Of a stretch of DNA of 64,000 nt, positions 30,532 through 42,437 are shown in pieces. The translations under genes and the position numbers were made by a program. Position 1 is the first letter of the stretch. Each line of letters begins with the position of its first letter. The DNA comes from Favolaschia claudopus (lineage: Eukaryota > Basidiomycota > Agaricomycetes > Agaricales > Mycenaceae). The notes beneath the pieces are model-generated. The model ran no database searches and had not been told where the DNA came from. It worked only from the letters and a program-made list of their open reading frames with translations. The stretch lies in contig JAWWNJ010000078.1 in NCBI GenBank assembly GCA_037176885.1, positions 930,001 through 994,000 of the forward strand, written 5' to 3'.

Positions 30532-31219
30532 TCATGAAATTCAAAACAATAATGAGGAATTTCAAGATTCCTGATGTTTTGTCATGAACCACATCATGAA
30601 ATTCAAGATGCCTTTCATGATGCTCAGAAACCCATTTTTACAATAGTCCTTGAGCATATGAATTCATGACAAAACGTCATGAATTTCATCATACAAGACT
30701 GTCAAATTTTCGCCAAGTCCACGAGCCAGGTTGTTGAGTGCCATTATGTACTCAATATTCTACTCACACATCATCTACCCCTCCCGAATGTAAAGAGGGG
30801 TCGAAGAAGGTAGCTCAGAAATATCTGTAACGGGTTCAGTAGCCGGACTCACTCGATGTAGCTGCATATATGGTGTAACAAGCTGTGGTTAGTAAATCCA
30901 TCTTCGCTGACTTGGATGTATGCACCTGGTTTCAGTTCGCAGTGACAGGCAGACGTCATGCGTTCGATTCCGTCTGGTGGTTACACATTTCTTTCACATT
31001 TTGCTCCTTTTCACTTCCAAAAATCATGATGTTATCGTTTTGAATCCACAACAAAACGTCATGAAAATAACGTCATGAATGTTCCCATAACCGTAATGAA
31101 TTTCACGATGCACTTTCATGATGTTGCGTCGTGAATTTCAAGAGTACATCATGAATTTCGTGACAATTCCTCGTGAACTTTCTAATGAATCGTCGTGAAA
31201 AACATGAGGAATTTCATGA
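30532..31219. mobile_element. 688-bp element with TCATGAAATTC ends and repeated subterminal motif
   Basis: Begins TCATGAAATTC and ends with its complement. Many variants of CATGAAATTC, GTCATGAA and CGTGAATTTC recur within about 160 bp of each end (30532-30690 and 31030-31219), in both orientations. The centre (30720-31010) is unrelated and non-coding. It separates the pol and gag parts of the Copia element. No clear target duplication was found. Confidence 0.65.
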
Positions 31220-32216
31220 TACTTTGACTGCACAGTGATTTCTGGGACACCACAGATACAGCTAAATGTCCATGTTCAGAGTCATCGGAATCAGATTCAG
31301 AATCTGTAGTAGCAGAGGCATTTGCCTTGTCACGGCGCTTTCTAGGTCTCGCTTTCCCAGACTTCTGCTTGTCATTCTTCTTGGAGTCCTTTGATCCCTG
31401 TGCTAGATTCTTCAACTGATAGCAGTTATCGGAAGTATGGGATTTGTTTTGTCCATGTATAAGGCAATGTTTATCACCTTTGGCAGATGGCTTTCCTTTG
31501 CCAGGGTTTGTGGATTTAGCAGCTAGAGCAGTGTCATCGCTGTTCTCACTCTTTGGCAGTTTACCAAGAGTAATCAGGCGAGCACGAGCTTTATCCCAAG
31601 TTATGCCTGTACCAAGAGAGGACACAATGTTCCCTTTGATGCCTGTCCAGTAGCTATCATCTGGTAGAGTGCTGAGCAGAATGAGAGGCTGAAGCTCTGG
31701 GGGAAATGGAAATTCCAGGCGTGCAAGCCTATCAAAGCAGGTCTTGATAGCAGCTACATGAGAAAGAATCTTGTTGCGATCCATGAGCTCTGGTTCGCCT
31801 TCAATAACGAGCTTGGTGCTAGAAAGTTCTGTTAGAACACCCATTGCAGAATCGGCACGATTTTCTGCTTCGAAGCGCTGGCGCAGTTTGGCCCAGAGAA
31901 TTCCAGCATTAGATTCGTTGACATACTCTGTGCGCAGTTCTGCTGAAAGAAGCTTCTGAATGACACCTAAAGCACGGCTATTACGTTCGCCAGGCGTATC
32001 CTTGAAAGCTACTCCAGCAACAGGAGCTGTGGCAGGCAGAGGAGTAACGGCAGCAGCAGCAACAGAGGCATCAGCTGCATTTGCAGCGAGGATAACAGAT
32101 TCAAGCAGAGTGTAGACTCCCTGTAGGCGCAGTTCCACTGTAGCATTAACATGAAAAATCGGCCAGTCTTCTGCTCCGGAAAGCTCAGAAGAAGCCGAGT
32201 TTGCCGCAGTTGACAT
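31220..32216 (-). pseudogene. Copia gag polyprotein (minus strand)
   Basis: Starts at the Met at 32216 (MSTAANSASSELSGAEDW) after a leader. It encodes a UBN2/gag-type domain (GVIQKLLSAELRTEYV, AGILWAKLRQRFEAENR, LILLSTLPDDSYWTG) and a Cys/His zinc-knuckle-like motif, CLIHGQNKSHTSDNC, then a Lys/Arg-rich and Ser/Asp-rich tail ending VVSQKSLCSQS. In an intact Copia element this would run straight into the protease. Here it ends at the TCATGAAATTC element, and the protease-integrase segment lies beyond it, inverted. Confidence 0.88.
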
Positions 32217-32996
32217 TGTGTGAGATGTAGGGCTCAGGGAATGCGTTGAGCAACTTCAAAAAAATTACCAGACTTTGTGCGACTACCAGTGTCTTGGATA
32301 TACTTACTACTATCCAGTGAGTATAGGCTTTAGCTGTCAAAATTAATGATTCAACAAAAAAGGGCCACTGAGTGTGCAACCAGATTCATGAGGAGGAGAA
32401 GGGTTTTAGAGGTGGATATGTGGGCGGTTACTGAGAAGGTTCTGAGGTTCGTCAACTGCCAAATGAGTTGGTTTCCCAAATCGGGCGAAAAATTGTTCGA
32501 GCCAATAATGTTGCCCGAATTTAGCAAGGTTAGTTACTGTACATGGACTCGAATGAATTGGACGTATTAGACTAGGATGTTGAATTCCCATTCGCACTGA
32601 AGCAAGCTTACCCTCCTATGTGGACCATTGTCCACATACCCAACATGTTACAAGTCTGTGCATGAGCGAGCAGGTGAGTCTTCCAATAGGTACGTCTTCA
32701 GAGAGCTAGCGCTCGGTGGCCCATAACCTAACAGAATCTGAAAATGCGCGGAAGGCGCAATAACCTCAGTCTCCCGCAATGTGGGATGAAAGACTGTATA
32801 TTAAATACCTGAAAATGCGCGGAAGGCGCAATAACTATACAATGAGTAAGTAAATACAAGTAGGTAGATAGATAGAGAACTCACCCTCAGTCTCCCGCAA
32901 TGTGGGATGAAAGACTGAGGGTGGTGGACAGACGAGCACGGTTTATATGTAAGAACAAGGCTGTATGATAAGTATCGGATATCTATCAAGGGCCGG
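32217..32996. other. Copia leader and duplicated palindromic units
   Basis: Right of the Copia gag start comes untranslated leader, possibly with LTR remnants. Between about 32740 and 32930 two palindromic units each occur twice: TGCGCGGAAGGCGCA and CAGTCTCCCGCAATG...AAAGACTG. No gene. The gypsy LTR begins at 32997. Confidence 0.5.
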
Positions 32997-33175
32997 TGTG
33001 GTGGTGGTGACGGGCTGCGAGCAGGTGGCGGTGTGGCGGGAGAGATCATAGTTGGCCGTAGATAGCCCGGGTTGTTTGTAGTTGTAGCTCGATTCCATCT
33101 TGGCAGCATCCATAGAGATCCTCTGCGGGCGTGATCGCCGTCCCTCATCGCCACCGCCTTCCCCCGCCCACTCCA
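32997..33175 (+). repeat. 5' LTR of gypsy A
   Basis: TG...CA boundaries and near identity to 41853-42030. At 179 bp it is short for a ~9-kb gypsy element. The primer-binding site should follow at about 33177 (TGTGGTGACGAGAGTGG); its tRNA was not identified. Confidence 0.85.
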
Positions 33176-33475
33176 TTGTGGTGACGAGAGTGGGATCCAC
33201 GCCACGCGACTGTCCGGTCCGATCCACCGCGATCTGCGATTTCTGGTTTTTCGAGGGACACACTGGCGGTAGCTAAGAGTTCCACTGGTTCTTTGGGTTT
33301 CTACAGGGTCGACTGCTGCGAAAAGTGCTGCTATTGCAGCACGTTCTCTCCGTGCTTTGAAGCGACGAAAGAGCTTCTCGAGTGTGCCTCCTAGTCTCGC
33401 ATCGCCGCCACCGAGTCCTGACGCAGCGGTATCGCCTTCCAATTCTTCGTCTTCCTGCGTCAATCCGATAGCATC

Positions 33476-34843
33476 TTGTCCTTGACTGGCGTGCTGTTTG
33501 CTGACATCGACGAATCGCCATCGTGGACAGCTCCGCTTTCATCCTTGAGACCTCTCGTCGCCCTTCCACCGTTATCTGCGGCCGTTCGCGCTATTCTGTC
33601 ACCCGCAGCAGTGATAACTACGCCCATTCTGTGCCTCTTGCGAGGAAGAAAATCACAATGGCAACCATTCCGCCTTTACTGGCAATCGAGAGATAGATAC
33701 TACATCAGCAGAAGACTTTTTGAAGGACTCGCGAAATCTACTTCCGCGCACACGGGATCATAACAGATGAAGAAAAACTTACAGAAGTAGGAGATAGGTT
33801 TCAGGTCTGCATCACCGGCGGACGTGTGGTTCAAGGCTTTGAAGCCGACCGTCTGGGCGGATTTTGAGAAAGGATTCGTCACCCGTTTCGAGCGCAGCTC
33901 CGCAATTGTGAAACCTCAGGCTCAGCGTTTGGCTGAGCTCTCGAGTATGCGAATCACAGTTGAGGAGCTTGCGAGAGACGTTGCAACCTACGCCCAACGG
34001 TTGGGGTCGTGAAGCCCTTGGGGGTGTTTATTGAGCGCGTGGAGGGACGCGGTGGTGGGCCGCCGGTGCTGCGACAGCCTCCGATGGGGTATGGGCGTTT
34101 CATAGTGCGCTGCCGAACCCTTTGCGGATCGCTGTTGGCGACGCGCCTGCCATTTGGGATGAGCTTTTGGCAGCAATGCAAGAAAATTCCTGAGGCCGCA
34201 GTGGTCGCAGCTGTGGACCAATATAGGTACGAGGAAAAGAGCCGTGCAATCGAAGAAAAGCTGGAACGCCTGACGCGTCAAATGTCTGGTGTGCGTCTGT
34301 CCTCGCCTGTGTCGGTTGGACCTGTCGCTTCGGTCGGACCGTTGGCTGCATCGGGGGGGCGTGGGCCGGCCGACGCGGGTGGAGGTGTCGGTGGGGGGGG
34401 GGAGGAATGGTCGTATGCGAGATGGGTCCGACGCGGAGAAGGAGGCGTTACGTCGGGTGTTGGCGGAGGTTCTTCGGCGTCGTCGTGCTGACACAGCTGA
34501 GGGACGAGTCCAGTATACGGCTGATATCGCTTTCGTGGAATGCGAGAAACGGCGCGATTCCTGCAGAACGCGTAGCGATCACACGACCGGGTACCCCTTG
34601 CGTCCGGGTACGGCAGATCCATGCACCGGCGAATGCTGGACGTGTGGGATGCGTACCGCCCAGAGGCATGATCGTAATGCCTGCACAGCGCCGCCGATCC
34701 CTGCGTTGGAGAAGCGTTTTCGAATGGTGTGTGGAATGTGGTTGGGAGCGAGGCCAGCGGGAGGGCAGGCAGACGTGAATTTCATGAGTGTCGTCGGCAT
34801 GCCGTTTTGGGGTGAGGACGGGGAGGTGGGTGTTGGTTACTGA
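33476..34843 (+). pseudogene. gypsy A gag, frameshifted
   Basis: Gag-like text is spread over three frames: a capsid-like piece (33824-34012, VWADFEKGFVTRFERSS, RLAELSSMRITVEELA), a linker, and a nucleocapsid zinc knuckle at about 34635-34700 with spacing Cys-x2-Cys-x7-His-x4-Cys (CWTCGMRTAQRHDRNAC). At least two frame changes prevent a single protein. Overlapping minus-strand open frames here are shadows of high GC content. Confidence 0.7.
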
Positions 34844-34954
34844 AGGGGGGCAGGGTTTTTAATCAGGGCTACGCACGACGGCCAATGCGAAGCCCAGAAA
34901 CCCGGCCAAATTGGTGGCGCGGGGTCTACATCTTGTGTAAATACAGGTCCTGAA

Positions 34955-37200
34955 ATGGAAATCGAAGTCGTTGACCTGTATATTGTGGACCCCTGCAAGA
35001 GCGAGGAGAGAACGGCGGCGTTCATGCATTGGATTGGGGTGAACAGCGTACGGGGTGAAAAGAGTCGGGTGTTGGCGCTATGGGATGGAGGAGCTCAGGT
35101 GAGCGCGTTGGATCGTAAGAAGTTTGAGGAGATGAAGCACAGGCTGGGAACGGTACTGCCAGGGACGAAGGTGTTGAGGATGGCGGATGGGACAAAAGTT
35201 TCGTCAGTGGCGCATTGGGAAGGCGAAGTTGAGGTAGAGGGTGTGCGCATTGTGGGACGTTTCGAGGTCTTTGACAGTGGGGGAGGTTGGAGCTTCCTCT
35301 TCGGAAAGGACCTTCAAGCTGAAATTGGTGCGGTGCATGATATGAGGAGGGATGTTGTCACTATTGAGGCTGGCGGGCGGTGCGCTGTGTTGAGGAATCA
35401 GAACCCGGTCGTTTGCAAGACCATCGGGCTAGATGCAATTCGAAGAGTCGCAAGTGATGCGGCAAGGCGTGAAGCCTCACGGGGGGTAGAGTCGCAAGCG
35501 ATCCCCCCCTCGAGGCGAGTCCGACCGTGTGCTGTTCTTGTTTTGGATGACTCACTATATTTGCCGAGGAGGATGGTGAGGGGAGATATGATTCGGCGAC
35601 GTGGGAGACGCAGGCTGGCGTTCGACAGACTAGGAGAAAGGAAGAAGCGGATGAATAGAACGGGGGCGAGGTCGGGAACGGCTGCCCCCGCGAGGGCAGT
35701 TCATTCAAACTACAACACCGAGAACACTGATGCAGCAGAGGTTACAGATGGATTGGAGGATACGACGCTGGGTGAGGAGAAGGATGGGGAGAACATTGGA
35801 TACGGTGCGGGTGATGATGACCGCGTTGATACGAAGGTGGAGTTAGAGGAGCAGACCACTAGGCGTGAAGCCTTATCGGGGGACGTGTTGTCCGCAGCCT
35901 CCCCCGCGAGGCGAGAGGAGAAGGATGTAATGCTAGCCGCTGGGAGCGAGGAAGGGGGAGATGCCGCCGAGATCACAGATACGTGTGAGGCCTCAATGGG
36001 GGCGACGTCGTGTGCGAGTCCCCCCGCGAGGGGAGTACAACTTTCTGCTTGTGTTGATGGAGGAGATGCTGATTTGCTTACACCGCCTGCGTGCCCGATC
36101 ATGGAAACCTCGAGCAGCGATTGTGTCGTGAGAAGTGAAGGGGAAGAGATTGTTGATGTTGGCTACGCTGAGATGCGCGAAGCCTCAACGGGGGTGAAGT
36201 TGTCCGCAACTCCCCCCGCGAGGCGAGTACTTTTCGATATTCTGCCTGATTGGATGGCGATTAATCACGTTGCCCAAGAACCCGCGAGATATGTCCCTTA
36301 TCCTGGATCGCCGCCAGACGAAAACAGCATCTTCACGCGGGCGACTGACCCATTCAAGGCGGAGAGGGTGGCTAAGATTGTCGAGCTGGTCACGATTGGA
36401 GCGGAGCTCACTGATGAGCAACGGAGGATAGTCGAGGACTTCATTAGGGAGTATGCTGATGTCTTCGCGCTATCCGTTAGGGAGGTGCGCGTAGTGGAGG
36501 GGGCGGAGTACTCGCCACAGATCCCCGATGGACTGCTGTTCCCGACCGGTGTTGTACCGCAACGGCCGTGGACCTTGCCGCAGAGTCTCTCCGTGAACAA
36601 GCAGGTTGACGAGTGGGTTGCGGCGGGGGTGCTGCGTCGCATCTCTCCGCATGAAATCAAGTGTGTCAGTCCAATCACGTTGGCAGAGAAGGAGGGCGTC
36701 GAGGTTCTCTCACATAACGAGTTGCTGCATAAAGTGGAGGAGGAATGTCAGCGCAATGGGATGGAGCCTCGAGAGGATTTACCACCAAAGGATCCGCCGA
36801 GGGAGGCAAAGGTACAGGGCGAACCGTCGTGGCGGATTTGCGCAAGTTTTGGCGAAATCAACAAACATCTGAAGGTGGTGGCGTTTCCACAAGGCGACAT
36901 CCGCGATAAACAGAGGCGTCTTTCGCGACGGCGCTTTGTATCGGTCTTCGACTTTGCCTCGGGGTTTTTCGCCTTGCACATCAACGAGGGCGTGCAGCCT
37001 TATATTGTCATCTTCATTCCGGGACGCGGTTTCTTCGCGTTCCAGCGGATGCCGTTCGGACTCACTGACGCGCCGACGGCCTTCAATGACACAGTGGCTG
37101 AGAGGTTGTGGGACCTAATCGTATCGGAATTGATGGAGTTGTTCGTGGATGATGGAGGGAGCGCGGCGGATTCGTTTGAGGAGATCCGCAAACTGGGGAT
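34955..37200 (+). pseudogene. gypsy A pol, protease and reverse transcriptase part
   Basis: The open frame starts near MEIEVVDLYIVDP. The retropepsin-like site is ALWDGGAQVSALD (Asp-Gly-Gly in place of the usual Asp-Thr/Ser-Gly). A long linker carries a repeated motif (EAS..G.....A..PPAR, four to five times between about 35460 and 36230). The reverse transcriptase is recognised by ICASFGEINKHLK, FDFASGFFALHI, FQRMPFGLTDAPTAFND and the catalytic FVDDGG. Homology stops at about 37195-37200 in the RT thumb. The rest resumes at 39403. Confidence 0.85.
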
Positions 37201-39402
37201 TGCTACCGAGCATTTTAAATTGCAACTCTTACGAGCTCCTTGTTCATGCTTCAACCACCCTCATTTCCGGATGTCTAGTTTATCAACTTGGGCAATAACT
37301 ACTGACGACGTAACCATCAACTCCACGGCTCTTCAAAGCTTCATCGGCGATAGTGTTCCTTACAGTAGCGGCCTAATCTTCATTCAACCAACCATCCGCC
37401 AATCCTGATCCCTCTTTTTGTACCCGGCTTCGAACGTGGCGTGCGACTTCACCGTTTATTTATCCAGTCGTTCGCTAGCGTATGCTGCGCATTCTGACTC
37501 CTCATCTCCTTCGAATTCCATTCAATACACGCGAAACGTCATCTCACACGGTGACACCGCGAATTGGGTTTGGTTGCCTACTTCTACAAGCGACAATCCC
37601 TCTACGTTCTCTTCGCATCTAAGCTCTCTGTTTTATGCTGCACATCGGCAACACCTGGTTCAAGATCTCGAATACCTTGACTTCTCAAATTCCTTTCCCT
37701 TAGGCTCCATTCAAGCCCAGCACGGGCGCATGCCTTTCGATAGCCAGCAATTGAAGCACATTATTCCAAATTCGTTTGGATACCATTTTATGTTCTGTTG
37801 TCAGCAGTATCCGCGGATTTCAACTCCACAGTCTCCACTTTCTAGCGCACGCTCTATGCTCTCTTCCCAACGTCAACCCCAGCACCTCCTGCTGTTACAA
37901 TCTGCGCTTGAGCCTCCATTCAGCTGCAGATACCAAACACAACGCCGTGCTACCCATTCGCAACTTCCCATGCCAAAATTGTCCCCGTGTTGAATATTTA
38001 TTATGTCACGTCGGATATTACCCACCTCGAACCAAAATTCGCAAAATCTCTATCAGCACTCCAATCCAGGTTTTCATGATTGTTGACTCACTTCAAGCGA
38101 ATACTTACCGCTGTCGTTCGAACTGAAGATTTGTAAAAATTCAACTCCTTCGCTGAATGCGTTCTCTACCGGATTCCTCACTCGCCCTTCAACGAACACA
38201 CACGTTACGAATTGGGTTTACTTTTGATATTCAGCGTTTTCATCATCGAACAGGCATCTGATAATGTTCGCCATTCACGTACGCTGGCGACTTCATCCTC
38301 ATCCAACGGCGATACCCAACCGGTTGACAAATTAATAATCACCTTCATCGACGCCACGTCCCCAGCGTTTGTGCGACTTAGGCCATTGGGCTCGACAACT
38401 ATATGCTCACAAGAACCCTATGTCACAACTGGAAAACTTCATTTCACCTTGCTGCGTCTCGCGGAATGAATGTTCAGTTCAAGGCACAACGCCACCGCAG
38501 CTCATTGGCCTCAACCCATTTTCAACAGCCACTGTACCTTGACGACTCTTGGCTGTCTTCTCATCTCCGTGACTATATCAACTCATCTACTTCTCGGCCG
38601 AATCAATTCCACGGCGACTGACGGTGACACTTTTTCAGACAATCTGATATGCACAGATCGATCGAGGTTGAACTCTCAGTCTACTTCACTTTGAAGCGCT
38701 ATCCACTCTCTGCCAGTTCTCGCTTACCGTAGTTCGTGCGATGTGCGAGATTCACGAGCGTGGTCTTACTCTCAGCCTCAAAAAATTGAGAAATTCAAGC
38801 CACTTTATAATTTGGGAGCCGCCTTCTCTTGTGGGTTAGCCGCGGGCGCTTGGGTTGCCCTCGTCTGGGCGTCTCTGTTTTGGGTTCATCCTCACGCATC
38901 CCATCGCCCCACGCCCTGGGCGCCGGCGGTTCAAGTTTGTCACCGCCGTGCGTTCCCCACACCCACACCTATGTGGCTGTCTCCTTCTCTGACCGAAAGA
39001 AGCATTGAACAAAATGGAAACACTGTCCGAGCACGGGAGGACAGTGTGCCGTTTTGTGACAGTGGCAGAGAGGGGGCCGATCTGATGTTTCAGATCCGAG
39101 CTCTTCTCATTCCTCGACCACCATCATCCATTTCTTCCTGCTAGCTCTCTGGACTCACGAACATTCCGACTTCACGACGCTTTGCTTCTCCCACCCTCCC
39201 TTCCCTTTATATTCTCGTTAACCACTAGCACTCCAAGGATTTCGAGTGGCAGCCGCAGAGTGGGGCAATGGGTTCATCCTCGCGCATCCCATCGCCCCAC
39301 GCCCTGGGCGCCGGCGGTTCAAGTTTGTCACCGCCGTGCGTTCCCCACACCCACACCTATGTGGCTGTCTCCTTCTCTGACCGAAAGAAGCATTGAACAA
39401 AA
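37201..39402. mobile_element. 2.2-kb insertion in gypsy A reverse transcriptase
   Basis: AT-rich compared with the surrounding pol and with no recognisable protein; the 191-codon frame at 37418-37993 has no motif I know. The right part contains a 133-bp sequence repeated directly at 38882-39014 and 39270-39402 (differing by about one base). The second copy runs straight into resumed pol sequence. A 5-base GCATT occurs near both edges, but removing the block does not restore frame. Nature unresolved. Confidence 0.55.
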
Positions 39403-41771
39403 CGCAGCTCTTTATGGCAGAGGCAGTCTTTGCGGGTTGCACGGTAGGCCAGAAGGGGGTTTCTCCTGACCTTCGCAAGCTGGCGGTTGTTGCAAACTGG
39501 CCACGGCCCACAAACGCCGCTCAGCTGCACTCCTTCTTAGGTTTGACGCAATACTTCCGGGACCTGATCAAGAACTACGTGCATGTCGAAGCTCCCCTGC
39601 GTAACTTGCTTCAAGTCGTCAAAATTCCAGCTGGAGCATCGAAACGGATTCATCGACAGACAATGCGCAATTTCGCAATGGACCCCGTTTGGAAGGAGGA
39701 GCACACTCGGTGTTTCCTGAACCTCAAGCGTATCCTTGTTTCCGAACCAGTGATCCAGGCGCCGCGTTTCGATACAGTCGACAAGCACCTGTTCATTGTG
39801 ACGACAGACGGATGCAAAACCGGGTTCGCGGGAATTTTGTCGCAGGAGCAGGCGTCCACTCTGCCGGGGGGAAAGGAGGTTGTGAGAAGGCACCCAATCG
39901 CGTACGCCTCGAAACGCACGTCGGACGCGGAGGAGCGATACGCACCACATGTTTTGGAGTTTGCGGCGCTGAAGTTTGCGCTGGACAAGTTCTCGAACAT
40001 CGTCTGGGGGCAGCCGGTGCTGCTCGAAACGGATTGCAGCGCGTTGCGGGACGTTTTGATGAACGACAAGGCTAATGTCGCGCACGAGCGGTGGCGTAAC
40101 GGCGTCCTAGCCTACAAAATAGTCGGTGCGAAACACGTCAAAGGGGCCAATAATGTGGGTGCAGATGTGATCAGTCGCATGCATGAGGATGTAGTGCGTG
40201 TTGCGGGAGATGGACACGAGTGGACGGTGTCACCCGACGAGGATGTGGAGAGTGGATTGGTGAACGATATGTATGCGGTATGCGTGGAGGCCGCAGTGGA
40301 GGACAGTGCCTACCTCGTAGTGGCAATGCCAGAGGGGATGATGGCGTTGCGGGAGCGCTTCAAGGGGGAGGCTTTGTATCTCGAGGTTTTGGACGCTATT
40401 TTGGAGTTGGATGTAGGAACGTCGAAGCGAGAACGACAGCGGGCAATGCATCGGGCAGCGGAGTACTATGTGGAGGACGGTAGACTGTGGCGCTTGGGTG
40501 GTGGTCGACGCGATCGTGCGAGGGCTAGACGGGAGTGTATCACAAGGGCGGAGGCGGTGAAGTTGGCGGGGAGGATCCATGCAGAGGAGGGGCATTTTGG
40601 TCGCGATGCTATAAAGCTGCGGATGATGGATACAGTGGTAAGCCCAGGGATGGACGCGTTGATACTGGACGCTATACGGGACTGCGGTCAGTGCAAAGCC
40701 TTCGGAGCAAAACACATCCACTCACTGCTGGATCCTATCACACGGCGCCATCCTTTCGAACTGCTCGTTGGGGATTACCTGACAATGCCAAACGGTAAAG
40801 GCGGATATAAGACGATTGGCTTATACCTCGACCTCTTCAGCCAAAACGCGTGGGCGGACAAGTTCAAGACAGCGGGCACAGGGAAGACAACGGTACAGTC
40901 GTTGACGCGGATTTCTCGTGACTTCGTTGATGCGGAAACATTCATGACGGACGGCGGTCCGCATTTTGACTGCAAGGAAGTGCGGGAGTTCTGCGAGTCG
41001 AGGGGGACAAAACATTATGTGGTCGCTAAGTATTCCCCTTGGGTGCAAGGGTTGGTTGAGGGCGCTAACAAGATCTTGCTTCACATACTTGCCCGCCTGT
41101 GCGCGCCAAACGTTGGGGAGGACGAATGGGACGCAGTGACGTGGGAGAAGTTGCCGCGGAACTGGCCAGATCACCTGGACGAAGCAATCTCGATCATGAA
41201 TAGGCGGATACTTCCCTCCGTTGGTTATCGCCCGAAGGAGCTGTTGTTAGGGCAAGTTGTAGGGACGCCGAGGACGGTGGTAGACGAAGAACTTCGAGCA
41301 CCGACAGCAGAGGAGGCTCAAACTCACATTGCGCAGCAGCGGCTGGACGGTTATGCTGCGAGGATCAAGTACGCAGTCGGGCGAAAGGCGGCATTCGATC
41401 GTAAAGTGCTGGCGTCAAGAGCGGGGGCGGTGACATTCAGGGAAGGGCAGCTCGTGCAGGTTGCGAACAGTCCATGGGACCATACCTTCAAGTCCTTGCG
41501 CAAGTTGCTGTGGTACTGGTCGACCCCGTATCGCGTGAAGAAGCGGTTACTCCATTCTTATAAGCTCGAGACGCTACAAGGTGACACTATTGACGGACTA
41601 CATAGCGGGCGGAGGTTAAGGGCGTTTGTGCCGAAGCGGGGGAGCAAACTGGAGACGGATCAGAGGGCACACGAGGAGCGCATGCGGTCGGTGGTGGCGA
41701 GGGAAGCAGAGACGGAAGCTGCGGAGGTGGAGGCGGAGCGCGCGAGGAGTGTTGGCGTGGCACTGGAGTGA
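39403..41771 (+). pseudogene. gypsy A pol, RNase H and integrase part
   Basis: Continues the RT connection domain (KTQLFMAEAVFAG, FLGLTQYFRDLI), then RNase H (VTTDGCKTGFAGIL, ETDCSALRDVL), the integrase zinc region (HAEEGHFGRDAIKL, CGQCK), and the integrase core with Asp in GDYLTMPNG, Asp in MTDGGPHF and Glu in WVQGLVEGANK, followed by INRRILPSVGYRP-type text. The 792 codons are uninterrupted. The stop at 41769-41771 lies 81 bp before the 3' LTR. Without its RT half the segment is not functional alone. Confidence 0.88.
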
Positions 41772-41852
41772 GGGGCGGCCGAGCGGGGGTGTGGAGTGGG
41801 TGATGGTCGGTGATCTGGCGGCGAGGACGCCGCCATAGCGGGGGTGGGCGCA

Positions 41853-42030
41853 TGTGGTGGTGGTGACGGGCTGCGAGCAGGTGGCGGTGTGGCGGGAGAG
41901 ATCATAGTTGGCCGTAGATAGCCGGGTTGTTTGTAGTTGTAGCTCGATTCCATCTTGGCAGCATCCATAGAGATCCTCTGCGGGCGTGATCGCCGTCCCT
42001 CATCGCCACCGCCTTCCCCCGCCCACTCCA
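41853..42030 (+). repeat. 3' LTR of gypsy A
   Basis: 178 bp, matching 32997-33175 except for one base missing in a C-run (CCCGGG to CCGGG). Flanked by CCGG on its right. Confidence 0.88.
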
Positions 42031-42061
42031 CCGGAGCGGCGGGGCGGCTACCCGGAATAAT

Positions 42062-42437
42062 TCATATTCTGACATCTTGCACCTCGACTGCTGGCTCGAT
42101 AATTCCCACTGTTTCCTGAGCTTCTGGCTCCTCAAGGACAACGGGATCTGTAACCGTATCTGTGATGTCGATTTCTGGGGGATTTTCGTCGTCGGATATC
42201 TGCATCAAGTGGTCCAAATTTTCTTCATTGGGGGATGAGAGGGCCATTGGAGTGGTAGCTGTAGTGCCCGTGACGGGTTCGGGTTCAGGTTTGGGAGTAG
42301 CAGCATCGATCGAGGCATCCGGTGTCGGAGGTACCTCTTCCTCCCTCACAGGTTCCTCGTCTTGTATCGTGTCTTGTACTGTCTCAGTAGTCGGGGATTG
42401 AATTTCGACTTCTGGCGCATCATCCTTGAGCACAATA
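42062..42437 (-). pseudogene. Copia integrase-RT linker fragment (probable)
   Basis: A minus-strand open frame of about 125 codons, rich in Glu, Asp, Pro and Thr (EEEVPPTPDAS, PEIDITDTVTDPV), starting VIVLKDDAPEVEIQ. Such acidic linkers join integrase and RT in fungal Copia elements. There is no catalytic domain, so the assignment is by composition. It is bounded by gypsy A on one side and the MITE 42438-42835 on the other. Confidence 0.4.

Larger units (their letters stand above)
32997..42030 (+). mobile_element. Ty3/gypsy retrotransposon A with 179-bp LTRs
   Basis: Near-identical direct repeats TGTGGTGGTGGTGACGGG...GCCCACTCCA bound the element (32997-33175 and 41853-42030). CCGG flanks it on the outside (32993-32996 and 42031-42034), a 4-bp target duplication. 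The interior has a gag region with frameshifts, then protease, reverse transcriptase, RNase H and integrase in gypsy order. A 2.2-kb block interrupts it at about 37200-39402. The two LTRs differ by only about one base, so insertion was recent although gag and RT are broken. Confidence 0.88.

Noticed and set aside
38882..39402. 133-bp direct repeats as a pair of LTRs
   Set aside because: They lack TG..CA ends and a target duplication, and the second copy reads straight into pol sequence. A local duplication is more likely.
39537..40721. Long minus-strand ORFs opposite gypsy A integrase and RNase H
   Set aside because: GC-rich antisense shadows of an uninterrupted, domain-bearing plus-strand frame.
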